DNA of 64,000 bases from Dermatophagoides farinae (GCF_024713945.1 NC_134678.1:5022001-5086000), one strand, 5' to 3'. Shown: positions 12,950-26,145, counted from the first letter of the stretch. A program made the numbers and translations. Notes: generated by a model from the sequence alone, not told the origin.

Positions 12950-13895
12950 TATCGTGGTGGTAAAGGTGGTAATATGGTGTACGATCTAAACCATGATATA
13001 TTATGGTATCGTTTACAAATAAAAATGTTTTGTAGTTTTTTTAGCTATGTTAAAGATTTCTTTTTACTTTTTAATAATGTGTGTGTTGAACATCTTTTTT
13101 TTTGCTTATATTACCAATGTCATGAAGATATCGAGCGTGTGTGTATATATTACTGTATCGATGATCATTATGTATGATAATCCAATGAAGATCAGTCAAT
13201 AGGGGGGGATGCTTTATTGTCCGATCCTGTTGAATCCAATAGTGTGTTTGTGCGTATGATGATGATGGAACGAAAGATCGAAAAAAAAGAGGATCGAATC
13301 TAGTCACGATTTTTTTCTATTTGCTATGTGAATATTTTGTTAGCAACAAAAAAAATTTTTTTTTGTCTCGAAAAAAATGATGTTGATAAAAAAAATTCGT
13401 ACATCTTTGCCACATAGAAATTATTTCATGTATGTTGTGGTTTTTTGTTTTCTTGTTGACGACCAGACCACGATGTTGATATTAATATTTGTTTTATTAT
13501 TATTATTATTGTTGTTGTTCGCTTCAACAAGTGTGTTCTGTTTTATATATATTTGTTTAATTCGTTAAGTTGAAATAATTCAGTTCAATAGTTTTATCTA
13601 CATATACAAAACTGTTTCGGGATCATTCAGTTTTGTTTCATTTTCATCGTTGACTAGTTGAATATTCGTATATATGAATTGAAAAAAAGGATACGAAATT
13701 AATCGAATTCAAATCAAACGTTTCACTTATTGATTCTTTTTGGTTTTCTTTTCAAATATTCATTTATAAGGAATTTATTTAATTCATTATTTTCGATAAC
13801 GAACCGATGACAGTTAATTAATCAGGAAATTTTCTATTGCTCTTATTTCACTTCGTCATCATCATCATTATTCAACTCGATTGCCTGGAAAATGT

Positions 13896-13918
13896 TGATG
13901 ATGATGATGATGATGATG
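13896..13918. repeat. (GAT)n trinucleotide array
   Basis: A run of GAT units of about 23 bases in a patch with ATC units on the same strand at about 13858-13868. Confidence 0.9.
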
Positions 13919-14010
13919 GTGAATACGAAGAAGAGAAAATAATTTTTTTTTCAAAAAAAAATTCCATTGAAATTTGAAAAAAACGAACATTTTTTTCCTT
14001 CTTATTCGAC

Positions 14011-14030
14011 CGAACGAACGAACGAACGAA
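14011..14030. repeat. (CGAA)5 tetranucleotide repeat
   Basis: Five CGAA units in a row, with a poly-A run directly after. Confidence 0.9.
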
Positions 14031-14061
14031 AAAAAACAAACAACAAAATCTAGAACAAACG

Positions 14062-14069
14062 TATAAATA
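14062..14069 (+). promoter_or_regulatory. Possible TATA box (TATAAATA)
   Basis: TATAAATA is a canonical TATA form. A transcript starting about 30 bases later would begin at roughly 14092. That is just before the ATG of the 109-aa ORF (14099) and about 500 bases before the ATG of the 223-aa gene. It could serve either, the latter with a 5' untranslated region that may contain an intron ending at the AG at 14576-14577. Confidence 0.35.
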
Positions 14070-14098
14070 TTATGGAACAACAAAAAATGGAATGACTA

Positions 14099-14428
14099 AT
14101 GGCAGGATTTAGAATTCAATCTAGATATGATATGGTGGTTTTTTTCGACAGTCTTATCGTAGCCGATATTATCAACAACATTCGTCTCTTTGAAATCGTA
14201 TCGTACAAACAAACACACACATACCACTTTATTTCACAACGAGAAATAAAGAAAAAACAAAATAACTTGACTGATCACAAATTGATGATGATCAAAAGAT
14301 TTTCCACAGTAAAGGAAAAAAAATTAATCGAGCACAAAACTTTTTCTAAAACATCACCATATAATAATCTTGATTTTTTTTCTATTCCTCTATTTTTTCT
14401 AGGCTTTATATGTTTTTTCTTTTCATAA
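14099..14428 (+). CDS. Doubtful 109-aa ORF upstream of the 223-aa gene
   Basis: I do not recognise this reading. It starts with ATG at 14099, 30 bases after a TATA-like box, and stops before 14429, leaving 164 bases to the next gene. The first 37 residues look protein-like (mixed hydrophobic, with D-M-V-V-F-F-D and I-V-A-D-I-I). The middle (about 38-90) is rich in K, T and H, and the last 19 residues are a hydrophobic stretch rich in F that could span a membrane. About one frame of this length is expected by chance in a window with this base composition, so it may well be noncoding leader of the 223-aa gene. Confidence 0.25.
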   Translation: MAGFRIQSRYDMVVFFDSLIVADIINNIRLFEIVSYKQTHTYHFISQREIKKKQNNLTDHKLMMIKRFSTVKEKKLIEHKTFSKTSPYNNLDFFSIPLFFLGFICFFFS

Positions 14429-14592
14429 TATTGATATAGTCTTCCACAATAATCAACATTTACGAATCATCTGAAGAGAAAAAGTCCATAGATCACGGCT
14501 TTATCATCTCACAACACCTGTTGGCAATTCTTTTTAACATTCTGTTTATTTGTTTGTTTTTTTTCTATTGAAAATAGAGATCAACTTTAATA

Positions 14593-15264
14593 ATGAAAAA
14601 ATCTCGCCGTTCTATTAAAAGAAAATCAATATCAGATGATCGACCATTACAAGATGAAATGGTTAAAATTGATGATTCTGATTCATCCAGTCAAGATGAT
14701 AATGATGTTGATGATAATGAATTATCCTTTACTGGTGTTGGTACGACAAAAAATGCATCATCTTTTCATTTGGATAAACAAATTAAACGTATTGAAAATA
14801 AACAAACATCCAATCCTATATTGAATCGATTAAATGAATGTTTGAAACGGATCCGGTTTTCAAATATTCGTTTAATACAGGGCGAAATGACAATAAAAAA
14901 TTCAACGATAAAAATGAAACTTAAAGTGATTAAAGATGTGATTAAAGAATTTGAACAATTTCTTATTGAAACTGAAGTCATTTGGCCATTAGATGATCAT
15001 CGAAACCTTGAATGTTTGCCATGTGATAAAGAAAAGAATATAATTTTAAATTATGGTGAAAAAATATTACTTGTATATGGTCAACAATTACCATATCCTG
15101 AATCAATGTTTAAATCCGGTACAATCATAGAACTTTATCCAGATTGGTTTGTACATCGATTCAACAATGGACGGCAATCCGTATCATCATCATCATCATC
15201 ATCATCATCTGAGATTAAATATTTTATTCTATCTGCTTTTAATGTATTGATAGTGGATGATTAA
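14593..15264 (+). CDS. 223-aa probable nuclear protein, possibly SPIDR-like
   Basis: A single uninterrupted ORF from ATG 14593 to TAA 15262-15264. An in-frame TAG at 14575-14577 just upstream fixes the start; the same AG could be a splice acceptor after a pyrimidine-rich tract. Residues 2-11 are strongly basic (K, R, S; a likely nuclear localisation signal). Residues 27-43 are an Asp/Ser-rich acidic patch. Residues 70-150 are mixed and partly helical. Residues about 158-223 read as a beta-rich module: G-E-K-I-L-L-V-Y, then F-K-S-G-T-I-I-E-L-Y-P-D-W, and a final hydrophobic strand ending in V-D-D. The order 'I-x-I-x-P-x-W, then a strand' resembles the OB-type region of SPIDR, a scaffold for homologous-recombination repair. 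That match is from memory and weak. A nine-serine run (198-206) coming from a TCA repeat sits inside the module. Animal SPIDR is far longer, so this would be a truncated or divergent relative. Confidence 0.75.
   Translation: MKKSRRSIKRKSISDDRPLQDEMVKIDDSDSSSQDDNDVDDNELSFTGVGTTKNASSFHLDKQIKRIENKQTSNPILNRLNECLKRIRFSNIRLIQGEMTIKNSTIKMKLKVIKDVIKEFEQFLIETEVIWPLDDHRNLECLPCDKEKNIILNYGEKILLVYGQQLPYPESMFKSGTIIELYPDWFVHRFNNGRQSVSSSSSSSSSEIKYFILSAFNVLIVDD
15181..15211 (+). repeat. (TCA)n repeat inside the 223-aa coding frame
   Basis: Eight TCA codons plus TCT code for Ser198-Ser206. The same ATC/TCA repeat class is common in the surrounding noncoding DNA. Its presence in frame shows that the class has entered a coding region without breaking it. 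Confidence 0.9.
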
Positions 15265-15305
15265 AATTAACAATTTATCAACATCATTATACTTGATGAA
15301 ATCAA

Positions 15306-15309
<4 letters not shown>

Positions 15310-15391
<82 letters not shown>
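15310..15391. repeat. (TG)41 microsatellite in the 3' flank of the 223-aa gene
   Basis: An uninterrupted TG run of about 82 bases that begins 46 bases after the stop codon. It ends about 97 bases before the nearest AATAAA, so it would lie in the 3' untranslated region if that signal is used. Confidence 0.95.
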
Positions 15392-15392
<1 letters not shown>

Positions 15393-15487
15393 ATGAGAAA
15401 AAAAATTAATTTCATCTATTGTATTCAATGTAAAACATATGTAAAAAATTCTGTATAGAAAAAAAAATATTGATATCGATCTTTCAT

Positions 15488-15493
15488 AATAAA
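15488..15493 (+). terminator. Polyadenylation signal candidate (AATAAA)
   Basis: The first clear AATAAA after the 223-aa ORF, 224 bases after its stop and beyond the TG array. It is the best candidate for the end of that transcript. Confidence 0.45.
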
Positions 15494-18400
15494 AATCTTT
15501 AATATTTATATTCGTGAATCTAACAAAATCAGTTAATCATTTCAATCTTTGGATAAACTATCACGATCTTTATTCATAAAACACACACACACATCTTATA
15601 GGTGGAAAAAATAAAATTAACAAACAAACAAACGAAAAAAAAACAAGATCAAATTAAACAAAAACTAAAGATAGAGAGCGAGAGCTATAGCCGGTACGAT
15701 GATGATATGAATCTCACTATATATAAGATATTTAAGTGAGTGTTTTGCTAATTAATTTTCATCTTAACTTGTCATCAGTATCATCTATTTATATATATAT
15801 GAGATTGCTGTCATCTATATTGTATATATATACTGCATGAAAACATAAAACGGGAAATGAATAGAATGAATTAAAAAACGATAACGAATTGAATAACAAA
15901 CAAAACAAAACAAATAAAATAAAATGAATTCTGAAAGAATCAAATTAATTGTGCCACACACATGCATATCAATATTTATCAAGATTTTCGTCTGTTTGTT
16001 TGTTTGTTTTTTCTTGAATTTGATTTATGTTTAAATTTAAATCTTTATCGTGTATTAGAATTCAAATCAAAAAGACTGATGTGTGATGGCCAGTTCAATT
16101 TCTTTTACATTTAGATCTCATTTATCATTTGGTAAAGAAGATTAATTTAACTCGTTCGTTATTGTAAGCTGAATAGTATTTTCCATTGCTTTATTTCTCA
16201 TTACATTCGTGATAATCGAATGATCATCATAATAAGTGTATATTAAAATTGAAACTAATTCGACAAATATCGTATTACAATGAATATTAGCGCCCAAATT
16301 TCGGTCAGAAGAAGAAAAATTATTTTTTTCTTGTCTACATGGTCAATATTTTTTTGGAACATATATCTTATTGTTTTGCAATTAGAATCCATTGATCGAT
16401 CTATCAATAACGGTCGCAAGAAAAAACATATTTATAGATTTTTTCCTTTTTCTTTCTTTTTTTTCAAAGAAACTCTTAACCAGGTAATTCATGTCCAGGT
16501 AATCATCATGTGATTGTGTGTTTAGACATTTAATGATAATGATGATGATTATTATTATCAAAATATAACAATGCTAATAATGAACAAAAGAAAAGAAAAA
16601 CAACGCTAATTACTTGTTTGTGGATAATTGATTTTTAGCCTAATCGATTTGTACATCGTTAGGTTATTTATTCATAAATTTTTTCGCTCATGATCACCAT
16701 CAATTGTTGGCTGACCATCATTTATTCTTATACATAGATCATGCATGATAAACACTTCGAAAACAGGAACATCATTTATGAATGGAACAATAGTGGTAGA
16801 TAACTTTTTACATCTATAAAAAAATGCATGATTAGAATGGAATCTTTTTTGTATTGTCTTTGTATACCATGATAAGTAAAATGGTCGATGATGATGAAAA
16901 ATGATGATCATTTTGTGTGCATGTGCATTAATAATCTATCTATGGCTAAATACCTAAAAAAATGAATAGAAACTAAACAGATAATAATAAGTCAATAGAT
17001 CAATCGATTAACATAATCGATATATCACAGAAATCATCGATTATTATTCATAGATTTATTTTACCTATATATTTGTTTGTAAAATATTTTTTTTTTGCTT
17101 TGTTTTTGCGTTATTTCAATGAGAGAATAATATTAATTGGAAAAATATTCATTTTTCTGCCCATTTATTGATGTGTAGAAATATTGGATTCGTTCCTGTC
17201 ATCAGCATCATCATCATCATCATGAATGTATGGATTGGATTGATTAGCTTGTGTGTGTATGTATGTGGATGATTACAAGTTTTTTTTATATTGATAGTTG
17301 ATATCATACAACATATCTATAGATAGCTTGTTCATCATGTGGCAGCGATCAATATAAATATAACTTTTGTTTGGCCAAAGAAAATTAAAAAAAAAACAAT
17401 AATATGAGAATGGCCATCGAAAATTTTTCACAAAAGATTGTTGTTTGCAAATTCATAATAAAATTCACTCATCATAATATAATTATATTAAAGGTAAAGG
17501 CAAAAAAATTCATATATCTCATATATAATCTGCTGCTTGTTAGGCTATGTGAATTCATTTTGTTTTCATGATGTATATTTCAAATTGATTTATATTGTAT
17601 TCTGAGACAGAACAAAAACTCCATATAAACAGATAGAAATCAATATTTGAAAATGAAAACAGAGCCAAATCTTCGAATACACATTTGTCATTGTTTCTTG
17701 TTGATTATTTGAGATTTCACAATTTCATTCAATCTCATCATCATCATCATCACACGTATCAATTTAAAAAATTTTTCTCAATCAATTATTCAGATAAGAA
17801 TGATAACAACAACAACATAAATTAAGATGTTAAATCATTGATAAAATCTTTAAGTCTATTTGATCATCATTGCTGCCGAATTCATTTTTGTGAAGACAAG
17901 AAGAAAAAAAAAATTTCCATCGAAATCATTCATCATAGAGATGGTCACACTTTCATAGCAATTATATTGTATTGACTTGATTCGATTTGATTGAATCTCA
18001 AGCATATAATATACATGAAAGATATATCATTTGTGTTGTATGCCGGTCTTTACATCTTTGTGGTAGATTTTTTTTCTTTGTTTCATCAAAAAGGTGAAAA
18101 TTAAAAAAAAAATATATTCAAAAAGCAAATTGAAAAAAAACAAATAGAGATTTTCAAGGTTTTCAATGTATCCCTCCGCCTCTCAAACTCTTTTTTTCAA
18201 TTACTATTCCATTCAATTCGGGTGTCGAGGAAAATAAAACAAAAAAAAACAACAAATAAACAAACAAATCATACATTACACATTTTGCTTGTTTCTTCAT
18301 CTTCATGATTGATTTCTTTGTTGAATATTTTTCCTCTTTCTCTCTAGAAAGATATATATATTTTTTTTCATTTCTGTTTGACTTTGAATCTATTATTTCT

Positions 18401-18985
18401 AAATAGAATGAAAAAGAAAAAATTACGAATTAATCTTGGTTGTCGATTGATGATGAATACAACATGATGATGATGATGTACAAATCATCTGGAAACACAA
18501 AAAAAAATGAATAATGAAAAGAGATGGATTCAATGGCGTGTAATAATAATAATAATAATAATGATGTCAATTTGTTCAATTTTTGAATGGCAAGGAAGTG
18601 CACGTGTTGTTTGTTTCCAGAGTGTTTGTGTGTGTGTGTGTGTATGTGCTTTATTCAAATGCACGAACAATTGCCATTTGATTTGTGGCTATTTTTTTTC
18701 TCTTCAACATATAGATAAATAGATAAAAAAAAATTAAGGAAAATGAAATTCCAGTAACGATAAATGAAAATAAGTTGAGAAACTAATTGAAATGAACATG
18801 ATGAGAAAAACGAAAATGAAATCCGATTCCAATGCCGCAATAATCAGGCAACGTTATTTTCTTTCGATGATGATGATGATGAATGGATTGATGTGATACA
18901 ATTTATAAACTTTTTTCTCGAATAAAATATCACCTGAATATTTGGTTTTTAAAGATTTTAGTTCATTTTTCTATTCGGTCTTGAA

Positions 18986-18989
<4 letters not shown>

Positions 18990-19019
<30 letters not shown>
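18990..19019. repeat. (AC)n microsatellite
   Basis: An AC run of about 30 bases, ending in ATACATT. Confidence 0.95.
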
Positions 19020-19022
<3 letters not shown>

Positions 19023-20355
19023 TTGTGCAAATGACCATTATGATAATAATAATAATGGCCATAAGAAACGAGAACAAAAAACAACCATGTTCATATTTCC
19101 ATGTCTATCCAAATTTTAAATTGAAAAATTTCAACAAGTTTATTGATGATGAGTGCAATTTTCAAATGATGTTGTGTTGAAAAGATTATCATCATCATCA
19201 TCACCATAAGCATTGCTCGCATTGATTTGATTTGATTGGAACAACATTATGACAACAATAAAATTATATTCATGTTATACAATTGATGTGAGATATATTT
19301 TTCATGGAAACCAATTGACAATTGAAATCCAAATCGATGTACAGATGAAGAGATTACAACCTTACAATATGATTATATATACATCAATGTCCACATATTA
19401 TCATATAACACACACACGTACACACACACACAAACAACGATTATGATGTCCAATCATATTCAACATACAATTTTTATTTTCTTCATTTTTTTTCTGTAAC
19501 GAAAAACTTTTCAATCCAATTTGAATCAATTGATTAAATGTTAATGATGATGAAAGCAATATAAGCTTCAATTCTATTTATCAATCTTATTCATTGAACA
19601 TTACCATTACATTCAGATAATTTGATATTTATGTTTTTTTTTTCATCACTCAGAAATACACACGCACATTGAATCGGCCAAAGAGATGAACAATTTTTAA
19701 ATTTTTTTTTTCAATTTCTAGATCATCATCAGTATTGTTATCGTATATATCGATTATGATTAGTATTCTATTTAGCTATTGATTGTGAAATCATAAATCA
19801 CACAAACACACAAATTTTTTCCCGATATTATTAATAATCATCATAATTTATTGATGATATAGAAAAAAAATATAAATGTTTTTTAAATCCCATACAAACA
19901 TATATCACTTGTATGGAACCAAACACGCACACACACACAGGAATATGATAATCGAATAAACCTTGACATCGATTTTGAATCAAATCATTTTTTTCCCTCA
20001 CCTTCCCCCTCCTCCCCTGATCGAACAATTGTACTACAATATTGTTGATCACACAATGTGTGTATGGCTTTCAATTTCTTGTTGGAACTTCAAATTTTTT
20101 TTTTTAATTCAAAACAACGACAACAACGATGGAAAAAAATCTTTTCATCGTTATTGTCAATTACCAATCACTTTCATCACAATCATCATTTTCAAGACAA
20201 AAACAACAACAACAACAACAAAATGATTGAAAGTATTCGATCTTTTCTAGTAAAGAAAGTAAAAAAAAGAAAGAAAAAACGAAACATAAATTGAGAATCG
20301 AATGATTGAAAATTGGATTCTTTTTTGATTCGATGATGATGATGATGATGATCAA

Positions 20356-20383
20356 TTCAATGATGATCATGATCATCATTGAA
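20356..20383. repeat. Perfect 28-bp palindrome
   Basis: The 14 bases TTCAATGATGATCA are followed at once by their exact reverse complement, with no spacer. The left arm contains GAT units and the right arm ATC units, and it lies within 20 bases of a GAT array. It may form a cruciform or hairpin. Confidence 0.95.
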
Positions 20384-23300
20384 CAATGATATTTGTAATA
20401 ATAATGATGATGATAATAGAAAATAAAAAAAACTATTATCTTGACAATTATCGATTCGAAACAACAAAAACATTTTCATTATCAATGATCAATGGCCATC
20501 ATCGTTTATTTTTCAAATCATTTCATTGATTGAATCTTCTTTTTTTCTAATATTGTCCACTATGCATGTCTAACATATACTTTGAATTAGTAGTGGTGGT
20601 GGTGGGGGGCAGAAATTTTTTTTTTATTATCGAATCGTATCAGTTAATGAAGCAAAAACACATATTTATGTGCACGAGAATCGCGATTGATTTTTTATTT
20701 TATTATTATATGTATTTCGCTTGAACATCATCATCGAATTGAATGAATTGTTCAAGGAAATTATTTTTATTTCATTCATCATCATCATTATCATGATTGA
20801 TTGTTTTACAAATATTATGATCGATTTTGTCATCATCAAGATCGCTCCGTTATTCATGGATTTAAAATGAAATTTTTTTTTTTAATTTCTTAAATAAATT
20901 TCAAAACTTTTTTTTATGATTTCGTAAATCAATTTTTTTTGTTTCATCCTTTTTCAATGCGTATATATTGGCGATGAACACAAAACGAACCACCACAACG
21001 ATCAAATCACGATGGAAGCAAGTTTTTATTTTATTTTTTGTAAATGGAAATTTAAATAAAAATAAGAACAAAATTTGTGAAACCAAAACCCTCTGCAAAC
21101 ACTCTAATTTTAAGTGTGAAATTCTAAACAATTCAATGAAATTGATGTAAAAAGTGTGAATTCCAAGCAATGATTGTAATCATCATCAATAAAAAACCAG
21201 ATAATACCATCAATCAATTTACTAACATTTGCTTGGCATTTTTAGAACAACAAAAATTGTCAATTCAATAGTTTTGTTTCATTTTTCTTCCAATGTGGAT
21301 GATACGAAAAATAAAATGATTGCGATAATCGGTCATCATCATCAACAACATCATGATTGTTAAATATGTGACTTAGATGAACACACAATAACAAATGGTG
21401 ACAAAATTAAAGAAAGATAATGGATGATGATAATATATAAGTTTTGTGTGTAATGGTTTTGTTTCTCTGTTTTCTTCTTTTGTGACTTTTACTTTTTTTT
21501 GTGGTTTATAAACAAGTGAAAAAAAAGTAATAACACAGGTACAAACACGAGAACAAAACAGAATGAATGGAATGAAATGACAAAATAAAAAATAAAAAAA
21601 AGAGTTGACTCATTTGATTACCTTGAAATTGAAATGAAAAAATGTTGTGAAGAGTGAATAGAGTGATTTTCATTTGTCAACTCTATTATTTTTATCCAAG
21701 ATGATGATGATGTTCAGAAAAGGACCATCATCGCTTGTCATAATAAACACATGATTGACCAACTTTTTTTTTCCTGATGATCAATACCGTCAAACGAATG
21801 AACAAATTAAAATGATTCGATCAAAATAAAAAAAGTAGAAAGAAATAGGCCTTCAATTTTGATGTGATGAATTATTTGAAAATTGTTGACTATTATAAAT
21901 GTGACACACTTGTTTGTGTTTGACCACATTGAACAAACCAATATATACGAAAATTGAATTTTGCCATTTACAATCAATAATAAATAAACTCCTATTCGAT
22001 GTAATTGAATGTCATTAGAAAAAAAAGAGCAAAAGAATCTGTATTGATAGTGAAAACAAAAAATCAAATCATCATTCACAATTTTTATCGATCATCATCA
22101 TCATCCATTTATATATATATGTTGGCTTTGAATTTGTCCAAAAGAAAAGAAAAACATTTTCAATGACAAATATTAGACAAACAAAAGACTTGAACAACAA
22201 CAAGAAATGAAGATCCAAAAAAAAAACAATGATTGTTTCTACTTGACACAATGAAAACAGTGAAAAAAAGAAAGAATAGAAAGAAAAAATTAAAACAATA
22301 GATTTAACATGGTAAATTTTGCCATCATCCATTCATCTATTCTCTTTTGTCGTCTAAAATGGAATTCGGAAGAAATTCAAATTCAAATTTTTTCAAATTT
22401 GTATTCCACGCTATCACTTATATACATTTATTCACTGATAATTTCTTGTTTTTTGTTTCATGAAATGTCATTCAAATTAGCAATTTCACTTTTTTTTCAT
22501 TTTTCATGTTTCAAAGAATTCTTTTCCATCAATTGAATTTCTATTTCTATTTCTATTTTCTTTTCTGTTGTTGTTGCTGCTGTGAACATGAAAACCAAAA
22601 ATAGCGAATAGGTCATATTATATGACCTTGCTATTATTGTTATCATCATTATTTGAAAAAAATGTCCATTTTTTTCTCACTCAGTATGTTTGGTTTCGTT
22701 CATCCGTAACAGTAATCCATGATCATCATCATAATCATCATCATTTCGGAGACAAATGGATTAAAATGTGTGTCTGAATTATATTCTGGCTAGTATTATA
22801 AACATATAAAAACAATGGTCAACACACTTTTTTTTCAATGATAACAATTACATACGAATGAATGGTCATCGTGGACACATTTTATTTTATTTTTATTGTA
22901 AACTGTAAATTGTAAACCACCTTGAAAGTATATTTTTCATTTGTTCCATGAACAAATGTTTTAATCACAAGAAAAAAACAATTGTTTCATACAGAAAAAA
23001 AATGGATTCAAAACAAAAAACAAAATGCTTTTCATTAGATCTAAAATAAACAGATATAACAAGATAGCAAAAAAAAAGGAAGTGTCAACAATAATGACAG
23101 ACAAAACAGCGGAAAAATTTAAATTCTTTGAATTGAACACATGGATTCAAGGAAGAATTCAATGATAAATAAATAAACAGAACCGGTGAACGAAAACATG
23201 ATTTATCTGTTCAGAAAAAGTGGACAAAATGGCTAAATATCGTGGAAAAAAATGCAATTTTTTTTCTATCATCCCAATAGTTTCTTTTCATTTTTCATTC

Positions 23301-23836
23301 AATATTAATGAAATAGCACAGAAAACGGATACATTTAAAAATAGCTATTGCATCTGTGCACATTGACTGATGATGATGATCATCATCTATTTTAATGGAT
23401 ATTGATCAAAAATGATGATGATAATGTCGTTCGAATAAATCAATTCCAATGATGATGAAGATGAACGTATCATAAAACATAAAGATGTGCAACACACACA
23501 CAATCGATACATTATTATTATTATTGTACATGTCATCGCCATTTATATTTCAAACCGATTTATATTGTTTTCATTTTTTTTCAGACTTTGTCAATCAAAA
23601 ATGGCATTGAATTTTGAATCGATTTCAATCATCATCATCATTCGATGATGATTTAATAACAATGGAAAACAACCACAAAAGCAGACAGAAAGGAAAAACA
23701 GAAAATGAAAAAAAAAATCATATCAACAATAACAAGAAAAAATGTTGGAGGAAGACAAATCAAATGGTTGCAACATGAATGGATTTTTTTTTTTTGGATC
23801 AAAGATGCATCTGGTAAGATATTTTTTTCTTTTATT

Positions 23837-23853
23837 TCTCTCTCTCTCTCTCT
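23837..23853. repeat. (CT)n dinucleotide tract
   Basis: A CT run of about 17 bases within a pyrimidine-rich stretch. Confidence 0.85.
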
Positions 23854-24275
23854 TTCTTTTGTTTAGCCATTCCGGATGGCCGATGGATTAGGAAAAAATG
23901 GATCAAATTTTGAAATTTTGAAACAAAAAAAAAATGGATGAACAAATGGATCATATATGATCATCACATATGATAAATGGGCAAAATCAATCAAGGTTTT
24001 TTTGCATTTTTGATGATGAACGAGTTGAATGTGTGATAACAAAAGAACGAGTTGATTTTTTGTTTTGTTTTGTTTTGTTTTTTTATTCAAACAAGTGTTC
24101 CATCCTCATTTTATTTTTTTTTGCATATCTTCATGAACACTTGGATATGCAAAAATAAAACACATTGTTTCGACACACACACACACACATCAAAATCGCA
24201 TGACATTTGAAATTTTATTATTTTGTATTCATGTAAGACGTAAAGTGTTTGTATGTTGGCGAAATATTGATTAAT

Positions 24276-24276
<1 letters not shown>

Positions 24277-24308
<32 letters not shown>

Positions 24309-24309
24309 G
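24277..24309. repeat. (ATC)11 trinucleotide array
   Basis: Eleven ATC units in a row, the longest trinucleotide array I see in the window. Confidence 0.95.
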
Positions 24310-26145
24310 ATATTGTTGTATGGAAGCGAGAAAAGAAGAGAAAAAAAAATTTCATTTTTTGATCATGACATGATGAACAGTAGACAAGTATTTTTGAAAA
24401 AAAAGAAAATTTTTCACAATAATGAAAAAAAAAATTGTTTTTTTTTGTTTTGGAATTTTTCGACACATCTTAGTAAAGGAAAGTTTCCCGCAAAAAAAAA
24501 ACATTTCATTTTGACATTTATGAATTTTTTTATGTAAATCGAGTCACACACACACACGAAACAATGGTGAAGAAATAATAATTTGATTAACTTCTGGTAG
24601 CTGAAAACGGAATGGATTTCGGAACATGTGTATATTAATTGATTGACAGATCTCAATTTGAAATGAGGAAAATGTGAAATGGAAAAAATTTTATCAAATC
24701 ATAATGACCATCAACCATATCATATTGATCATAATAATGATAATCCGAACAAAAAAATCGATTGATCATTGAACTTTATTATCGAAAAAAATCATACATC
24801 ATGAAAAATCAAATCGAATGACCATCAATGTGTAAGATATCAAATAAATGTATTTTTTTTTCATCTTCATCTTCTAATAATCATTCTTATTCTTGAATAG
24901 GAAATCCAATTGTTCATCTAAAATCGGAATATCATACAAATGTCTATCCAATGTCCATTTTGTCTCTTGTGTTTCATCGTCTTTTCTTAGCTATTTTTTT
25001 TTCTTCTAATACAAAGATTTCAATTTGTATGCATATATACTATACTTGATAATCAACATAATCATCATCATCATCGGATAAATCGCATAAAATCTTTACG
25101 AACTTATCAACAACATCGTCACCATGAGAATATAATCTTTAACGGTTCATCATCATCATCATCGTCATCATTATCAATGGGCTAATAATGAATCCGTTTA
25201 AAGTTCTATTATTATTATCAACGAGATGTAAAAAAAAACTTGAAACCGAATGAAATAAAACGTTTTTTTTTTGCTTTATCTATCATTTTTTTTCGTTATT
25301 ATATTTCAAGATCATCAAGGTTATTGGTCATCGAGATGATGATTATTATTATGACTACCATGAGTGAGGATTAATGTAATTATATTTCATATATATAGTT
25401 TTTTTTTGAATGGAATGGATCAACACAAATATAAATGAATGAATAAAGAAGAATAGAATGAAAAAAAAATTGAATTCGAGCATTACCGAAGAAGAAGATT
25501 AGAGCCATCTTCATCATCATCATCAAGAGTTGATGAAATGATGAAAGAGTGACTGATGAAATGAAATTGAAGAAGAAAAAAAATCTTCGATCTTATTTTG
25601 TTGTTGTTGTTGTTGTTTTGTTTTCATTCATCCATCAAGATATGTATTTTCTTTTTCTTGTTTATATTATGTGTGTGTGTATGTATGTTTGTGTTCCAAA
25701 TGTTATAATCGTCTTTGCAATAGATTTTTGTGACGTTTGTTTTTGTTTCTGATCACCACTCGGAATGAAAACAACGTTAATTCAAACTAGCATTATTTTT
25801 TTTTTGTTTTGTTTAATGTCAATAAAAACCTTTTGAAATTTGTAACAATTGATAAAATTTTTAAAATAGAGTGATTACAATTGCATTACAATATATATAA
25901 TTATTAATACTAAAAAAAAGTCAAACAAAAAAAGATTTATGACATTATTAATGGTGTGTGGTGTATAACAGGATCATTATTGTACCATTTTTTTTCTATA
26001 TCCAATTTATGGAACATTTAATTCCATGACAACCATTTTTTACGTACTTGTTTATCGACAGTTGGGACAAGTCTGAAGTATTCATCAACATTACAATCCA
26101 ATATGGCATGACAATATTGTTTGTTGATATGACAGAAAAAAAAGA

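Larger units (their letters stand above)
6425..14061. other. No firm gene; microsatellite-rich with scattered open frames
   Basis: Mostly homopolymers and ATC/GAT, CA/TG, CAA/TTG repeats. Cleaner patches occur at about 6770-6925 (a frame of about 60 codons with no ATG near its start), 7575-7712 (ending in CAAG|GTAAAC, a donor-like site) and 10610-11095 (a long minus-strand frame). A (GTC)n tract follows a strong acceptor-like site at 11707. None of these patches matches a family I know. Confidence 0.5.
15494..26145. other. No recognisable gene over about 10.6 kb
   Basis: I find only A/T homopolymers, ATC/GAT arrays, CA/TG arrays and a perfect 28-bp palindrome at 20356-20383. A non-repeat frame at 16280-16510 reads as a short membrane-like peptide. 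Strong acceptor-like sites occur at 23585 and 24900, but the frames after them show no known domain and no good donor follows. On the + strand A-runs are prominent here. Confidence 0.55.

Noticed and set aside
24901-25060. Frames after a strong acceptor-like site at 24900
   Set aside because: Two frames are open but neither shows a known domain, and no good donor or gene end follows.
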